Below, piece after piece: positions 59,401-64,000 of a stretch of DNA of 64,000 nucleotides. The position numbers and the translations under genes are program-made. The DNA lies in NCBI GenBank assembly GCA_027559495.1, contig JAMXSV010000023.1:310001-374000 (forward strand), in the 5' to 3' direction. Origin of the DNA: Aurifilum marmelostoma. Lineage: Eukaryota; Ascomycota; Sordariomycetes; Diaporthales; Cryphonectriaceae. Each line of letters opens with the position of its first letter. Positions within the stretch are counted from its first letter, which is position 1. The notes beneath the pieces were generated by a model that worked only from the letters and a program-made list of their open reading frames with translations, had not been told where the DNA came from and did not search any database.

Positions 59401-61858
59401 GGGGGTGGTGTTCGCTCGGGGTTTCCTCACGTTGGTAGAATAAAAGGAAAAAGAGAGAGGAAAGTCCCCCGGTCCACCCTGTTTTCTCAGCCATCCTGGG
59501 AGATGGGATGGAGGGGGTTGGCTGTCACATGCTCGGTCACCTTTGGAGGATGTGGATTGTACATAGCAGTGAGGAGGGGCGAGGAGTAGGCCCGAGGGGT
59601 AGAAAGAAACCAAAAAGGGCAAAAAAAAAAAAAAAAAAAAAAAGGGAGGTATTGTGTTTCGTGAAGCTGATGCCTTGTCACTCCCAACGCAACCCTTTGA
59701 AGCCTAAAGAGCCGACCGAGTTTTGCTGCCGTCGTATCCAGAGGAGACGAATACTGGTCACGACAACAGACGTGGGTAGTAGGCTGACTTGCTCTTCTTC
59801 CTCTCTCTTCCCTTGTCACCTTCTAGAAGCCAAGTCAGCATCATGGTCCATGCACTTGTGCAACTCGACCTGACCGCCGGCTAAGACAGGGCGTTCTGGT
59901 CATCTTGCGACCGCTCCTCCTGCTTATGGTGGTGGTAGTAGTGATTGTCACCCGCAGCATGACGCTGTACCACCGTCTGCGATACTGAAAGGGGTAGTCG
60001 AAGCCGTTGGAGGGTTCCGAGTGGAATGTATAGCACCAAGAGTGTTCTCGGAACTCAACCAGTCGGGTGCGATTAGGCAACCCCCTCCTCCTCCCTGAAG
60101 CGGTGGTAGTGAACGATCCACCCACCACCACCACGTCCCCTCGGGAGTCAATCGGTCTGGGGTATTGTCTCCGAGCCCTTTTCGCCCCGCCCCTGGTCGG
60201 GTGACAACTCTCTTTTCTCTTGCTGGGGTGGTATTTTCTTTGGGTGGTCTGGTCTGACACGGACATGGGGATTAGAAAGTTTAATCCAGACGCCCTCGTT
60301 GCGACGTTCCGCGGATGCTGACTGCAGCAGGATCCCGTCAGCTCGTCCGTATGTCATGTCCGCAAGCGCAACAGACAAGTGCCAGAAGCCTGGCAGCCGA
60401 TCTGTGTACTTGGTGGACGAGATTAGCCTGCTCGCTGCTGGACCTGCAGCTTGCAGCAGGGTGAGAGAATGTCATGCAGAACCACAAAGGGGACGAGGAT
60501 ACAGTCAGAAAATCAGGCAAGACAGAAGAAACTCTGATAGCCACCGCGGCACGTCACACACGAGAGGGCGCCGAACACAGCCCATTCCCCACCCCCCGCG
60601 GTGAATGCCGGCCTCCCTCGAAGCCCCACGCCGTCCCTCACTCCCCATTCTGCCGGAACGCAGCGGGACCCATGATTTTGTAGCAGCGGGGTGGGCGGAA
60701 TGTTCTGATTTTGTGTGTATGTGTGTCAGACCTCAACGAGGTTTACTCTGGGAACCAAAGACAACTGAGATGATGCTGTAAAGACTGTCGCAGCAGCCGA
60801 ACACATCTGGCACCTGGACTTCGGATCGTTACTTTTGAGAATAACGACGCACGTGTTCTTTAAAACCAGGTATCCAGGATGGAGAAAGATCGTGGTGGTG
60901 CCTAGACAAAGGCCGAACAGCCGTATCGAGGACCCAGCTGCTCCCGTCGCCTCCGAATCTGACCGCCAGGTGGGTAAGGGCACCGGCACCTTGGAGGTTT
61001 CTTCCTCAGACCTGCTCGCCGAATTTCGCCAGCCCCCTGAACGCAGACTTGACTGAGCGAAGGCCCGGGCTGGACAGCTATCCGGATCCTCCGCCAGGTG
61101 CCTATGTTTCTCGAGGCAAGAGATGTGCGCCAGCTCTGGTCTGATCTAGCAGTTGGGCCACATCAACTCGGAGAAGAACAGATCCCACCCCAGCTCTGCG
61201 TCTCGTATACTGGATCTGGAAATTCTTGAAGATTTTCTGTATATCGAATACGAGTTCACTCTGATACTTGAAGGTTGCCCCGCTACACCCCGTCGGTGAT
61301 AATCCGTCGTCCATGATGCCAAGCTCGGAACGGTGATCTGAGGCCCACCTCTTTCTCTCTCTTTGGACTACTTGACTGCACATACTTGGTAGTAATTGAA
61401 AGACAAAAGAAGGTTGTGGGGAGGGACGCGGAGTACACCGGCAGCAGGCAGGGTCGACGCGAGAAACGGGACTTCCCACTGACGACGTTTATTTCTGAAA
61501 CGAAACTGACCAGGACAGGGATGGCAATCAAGAACACGGCTTTCCCTAGGTGACGTCAGTCCCATGTCTCCCGTGTCGTCGTTTGCTCCTGCTCTCTATA
61601 TTTCAAGTAAATGTTCAAGACGACGAGGACGACAACGATGCTCATTGTTCCTCACCTTACAAGCTCATCTGTTGGTCCTTCTTGGATGATGGCCAGTGCT
61701 TGTCCTAATTGCTCTCAATATACTCTGTTTTCAGTCATCGGTCATGCGAAAAAGTAGCTGTTCCTCAGCCTCGTGCTTATACAAATAACCCATCAATCCA
61801 CTCAGACCATCTCTCAGACTCCCTCCCTCCCACCTGCCAGGCCCATAAAGCGTCAAAG
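56487..61858. other. 5.4-kb intergenic region
   Basis: Spacer between two genes on the same strand. No gene with family features is seen. It contains several pyrimidine and adenine homopolymers (57417-57431, 58660-58674, 58784-58802, 59620-59643). Overlapping frames around 57621-58420 occupy both strands without recognisable motifs. Confidence 0.5.
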
Positions 61859-64000
61859 ATGGCTCATCATGAGCCATTGAAGGCCCTCGGTCCAATCGAC
61901 TGGTCTGACGTGTCACAGAATAACCTCAAGCACTTCCTGACCTCGACCTTTTCCCAAGCCCAGACCGTCATCAACAGCATACCCACCCCGCCGGCGCAGA
62001 CCATAGCCTCCTCCTCTTCACCTGGCCGGGCACGGAGCCACACGGACAGCTCAGTCCTACGCCCCGCCGACGACTCTCCTCCCCCGTACGACACCAGCTG
62101 CAGGGACCATGCGAACACGACCGCCAACGAGAACGAGGCCGCTGCAGCCGCTGCAGCCCACACCGCCGCACAGCTGCAGAAGGACTGGAAGGAGGTCAAG
62201 GTGCCCCCAAAGGACAACCCAATGGGCGCGACCGTGTACAAGCTAGCGGCTAAGGACGGGCGCGGCGCCTGGTTCGCGCGGAGGAGCACACATATCGGGA
62301 TTGCCTTTGACAAGTTCAGGCTGGGCCTAGAGCGCGAGTTTGGCGAGACCCTAAAGGCCTTCAAAGGACCTGGCACGGGCAATGTTCGAGGGATTGGTGC
62401 CGAGAGGCGGGCAGAGCAGAGTGTATGCGACGGCCTGGGCATGGCAGAGGTGTGGTTACTCAGTGCACAATTTCCCGGGCCGACGACGCCCAGGGACTTC
62501 GTGACGCTGCTCCTGACTACTGGGTCCCGCAGCATGGGGAAGGAGGAGGAAAACAACAAGAAAATGGACAAGAGGAGGGAGCCGAGACAGTACATGATCG
62601 TATCGAAGCCATGCGGGCATCCCGAATGTGCGCCCCGGTCAGGTTACATACGTGGCTCCTACGAGAGCGTCGAGATTATCAGGGAGGTGCCTGTGAATGC
62701 GCCACCACCAAGTAGGACGCGGTCGTCCTTGGATCTGAGGCGCGAGGACGTGCAATCTCCGACCCTGCAGCTCGGGGGTGATAGGCTCAGCAGGGAGGCT
62801 GTGCTACGCTCGGCAGCACAGAAGAAGGGATTGGAGTCGGCTGGGGATAGGAACCTCTCCCGCTCTATGTCTGAGCTGCCTTCTCCCTCGGCGGTGGCCA
62901 ATGAAGATCATGACAAGATGGATCCCTTCGGGACGGACACCGACATGGCCGTGGAATGGATCATGGTGACGCGGTCTGACCCCGGCGGAAGCGTGCCGCG
63001 GTTCATGGTCGAGAAAGGCACACCCGGCGGCATCATCAATGATGCCGGGCGTTTTATCAAGTGGCTGGAAACAAAGAGCGAGGACGATCTCAAGAATCCT
63101 AAAGACGACGACAGTACTGACAGCCCCGAAGAGCAGGGGTTAAAGAATGAAAGGGTATCTATCGTCCCTACTCCTACGAGACAGCCGGCAGCATCAGAGC
63201 CCCGAGACACCAAACACTATGCAGAACCAGACCAGGAGCCCCCGAATGGCCTGTATACCATGATCACTGGCGCGTTTGGCATGGCTTCATCTGCTGTAGC
63301 ATCCCGTCTTTCGACCTTTGCTTCCACATCTGGCCACGGGGAAGACCTCAACGACAGCACCAGCGGCGGCGATGAGTCCGACTCTGATGAATCAGAACGC
63401 AGCTACGCATCAGCTCCCGAGCCCGATCCGGTCGCCCACCCCGCCGCACCCGATGGGGAACTTGCCTCTCTCATGTCCGGCAAGAGCAACGAATCCGGCT
63501 CCAAGGCTCCAGCGACGCAGCACGAGAAGCAGCTCAAGAAGCTGCAGGAGCGCTACCGCAAGCTGGAGGAGAAGCGGGCGAAGCAGCAGGAGCGCAGCCT
63601 GCAGGGCAAGTCGGCCCAGAGCGACGACGCGATCGCCAAGCTGCGCGAGAAGCACGAGAAGGAGATCGCGCGGCAGGAGGAAAACTACCGCAGGGAGATA
63701 AAGAAGCTCGAGGAGAAGCGCCTCAAGGACGAGAAGAAGGCCGAGGAGAAGCGCAAGAAGGAAGCCGAGAAGGAGGCGCGCAACAACCTGGCCCTGGAGC
63801 TGGACAGGACCAGGATCGAGAGGGATATGGCCCTCAAGCAGGTCGATATCCTCAAGGACCAGGTCGGCCAGCTCCAGGCTGAGAACACCAAGCTGGCCGC
63901 CAGCATCGGCAGGCTGGAGGCACTGAGCAAGGGAGGGGCGGATGAGGCGTCATTCACGAATGGGAATGGGAATGGGAGCGTGAAAGTAGATGCTGACAAG
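61859..64000 (+). CDS. DUF3074 (START-like) domain protein with C-terminal coiled coil, 3'-truncated
   Basis: The frame is open from the ATG at 61859 to the last base, giving 714 residues without a stop, so the C-terminus lies beyond the window. The N-terminus (LKALGPIDWSDV) and the block with FGETLKAFKGPGTGNVRGIG, AEVWLLSAQFPGPTTPRDFV, YMIVSKPCGHPE, GYIRGSYESVEIIREVP, VEWIMVTRSDPGGSVPRFM and GGIINDAGRFIKW match the fungal DUF3074 family, a START-like fold expected to bind a lipid or other hydrophobic ligand. A Ser/Asp-rich disordered segment follows (about residues 500-560). After it comes a highly charged Lys/Glu coiled coil from about residue 560 to 690. The coupling of a START-like domain to a coiled coil suggests a tethered or multimeric lipid-binding protein. 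No intron is needed in the visible part. Confidence 0.82.
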   Translation, partial: MAHHEPLKALGPIDWSDVSQNNLKHFLTSTFSQAQTVINSIPTPPAQTIASSSSPGRARSHTDSSVLRPADDSPPPYDTSCRDHANTTANENEAAAAAAAHTAAQLQKDWKEVKVPPKDNPMGATVYKLAAKDGRGAWFARRSTHIGIAFDKFRLGLEREFGETLKAFKGPGTGNVRGIGAERRAEQSVCDGLGMAEVWLLSAQFPGPTTPRDFVTLLLTTGSRSMGKEEENNKKMDKRREPRQYMIVSKPCGHPECAPRSGYIRGSYESVEIIREVPVNAPPPSRTRSSLDLRREDVQSPTLQLGGDRLSREAVLRSAAQKKGLESAGDRNLSRSMSELPSPSAVANEDHDKMDPFGTDTDMAVEWIMVTRSDPGGSVPRFMVEKGTPGGIINDAGRFIKWLETKSEDDLKNPKDDDSTDSPEEQGLKNERVSIVPTPTRQPAASEPRDTKHYAEPDQEPPNGLYTMITGAFGMASSAVASRLSTFASTSGHGEDLNDSTSGGDESDSDESERSYASAPEPDPVAHPAAPDGELASLMSGKSNESGSKAPATQHEKQLKKLQERYRKLEEKRAKQQERSLQGKSAQSDDAIAKLREKHEKEIARQEENYRREIKKLEEKRLKDEKKAEEKRKKEAEKEARNNLALELDRTRIERDMALKQVDILKDQVGQLQAENTKLAASIGRLEALSKGGADEASFTNGNGNGSVKVDADK

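Noticed and set aside
1..64000. Secondary metabolite cluster, mobile element or CRISPR array
   Set aside because: No backbone synthase, transposase, reverse transcriptase, long terminal repeats or regularly spaced repeats are present.

Overview
The window is chromosomal DNA of a filamentous ascomycete (Pezizomycotina, most likely Sordariomycetes). The evidence is short GT-AG introns with CTRAY-like branch sites, high-GC3 coding exons, CT-rich leaders, glutamine-rich regulatory proteins and fungus-specific families: a C6-finger-type regulator, a fungal long-chain alcohol oxidase, a fused MoaA-MoaC gene, an alternative NADH dehydrogenase and a DUF3074 protein. I found no tRNA, rRNA, CRISPR array or intact transposon. 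Only about 13 genes occupy 64 kb, and several spacers are 3 to 9 kb long.

Layout from left to right. A 5'-truncated C6-type transcription factor (+, ends 1827) converges on a long-chain alcohol oxidase (-, 3294-6009) that carries an apparent one-base frameshift. A 3-kb divergent spacer separates it from an ELO-type fatty acid elongase (+, 9049-10698). Next come a FYVE zinc-finger protein (-, 12859-14123) and a 5.7-kb spacer. The molybdopterin precursor gene cnxABC (-, 19873-22366) diverges from a WRAP73/Wdr8-like WD40 gene (+, 23426-25100). Then follow a two-RRM RNA-binding protein (+, 26639-28474), a single-pass Ser/Thr-rich membrane protein (-, 30424-32245), a 5-kb spacer, an alternative NADH:ubiquinone oxidoreductase (+, 37323-39287), a secreted metallophosphoesterase (-, 40048-41690) and a Sip3/LAM-type sterol-transport protein (-, 42387-46797). 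After an 8.6-kb spacer there is a 346-aa protein I do not recognise (+, 55446-56486), a 5.4-kb spacer and a DUF3074 START-like protein (+, from 61859) cut off by the window end. Intron-exon structures were rebuilt by hand and phase-checked.

The genes do not form one pathway. Themes are lipid metabolism (alcohol oxidase, elongase, sterol transfer, START-like protein) and mitochondrial function (NADH dehydrogenase, cofactor synthesis).

The most interesting signal is in cnxABC. The single intron between the MoaA and MoaC halves starts so that its donor encodes Gly-Gly-stop. An unspliced message therefore gives a MoaA ending in the double glycine needed by that enzyme, while the spliced message replaces it and fuses MoaC. 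This is the logic known for human MOCS1. The MoaC half also has its own in-frame ATG followed by a mitochondrial-presequence-like segment.
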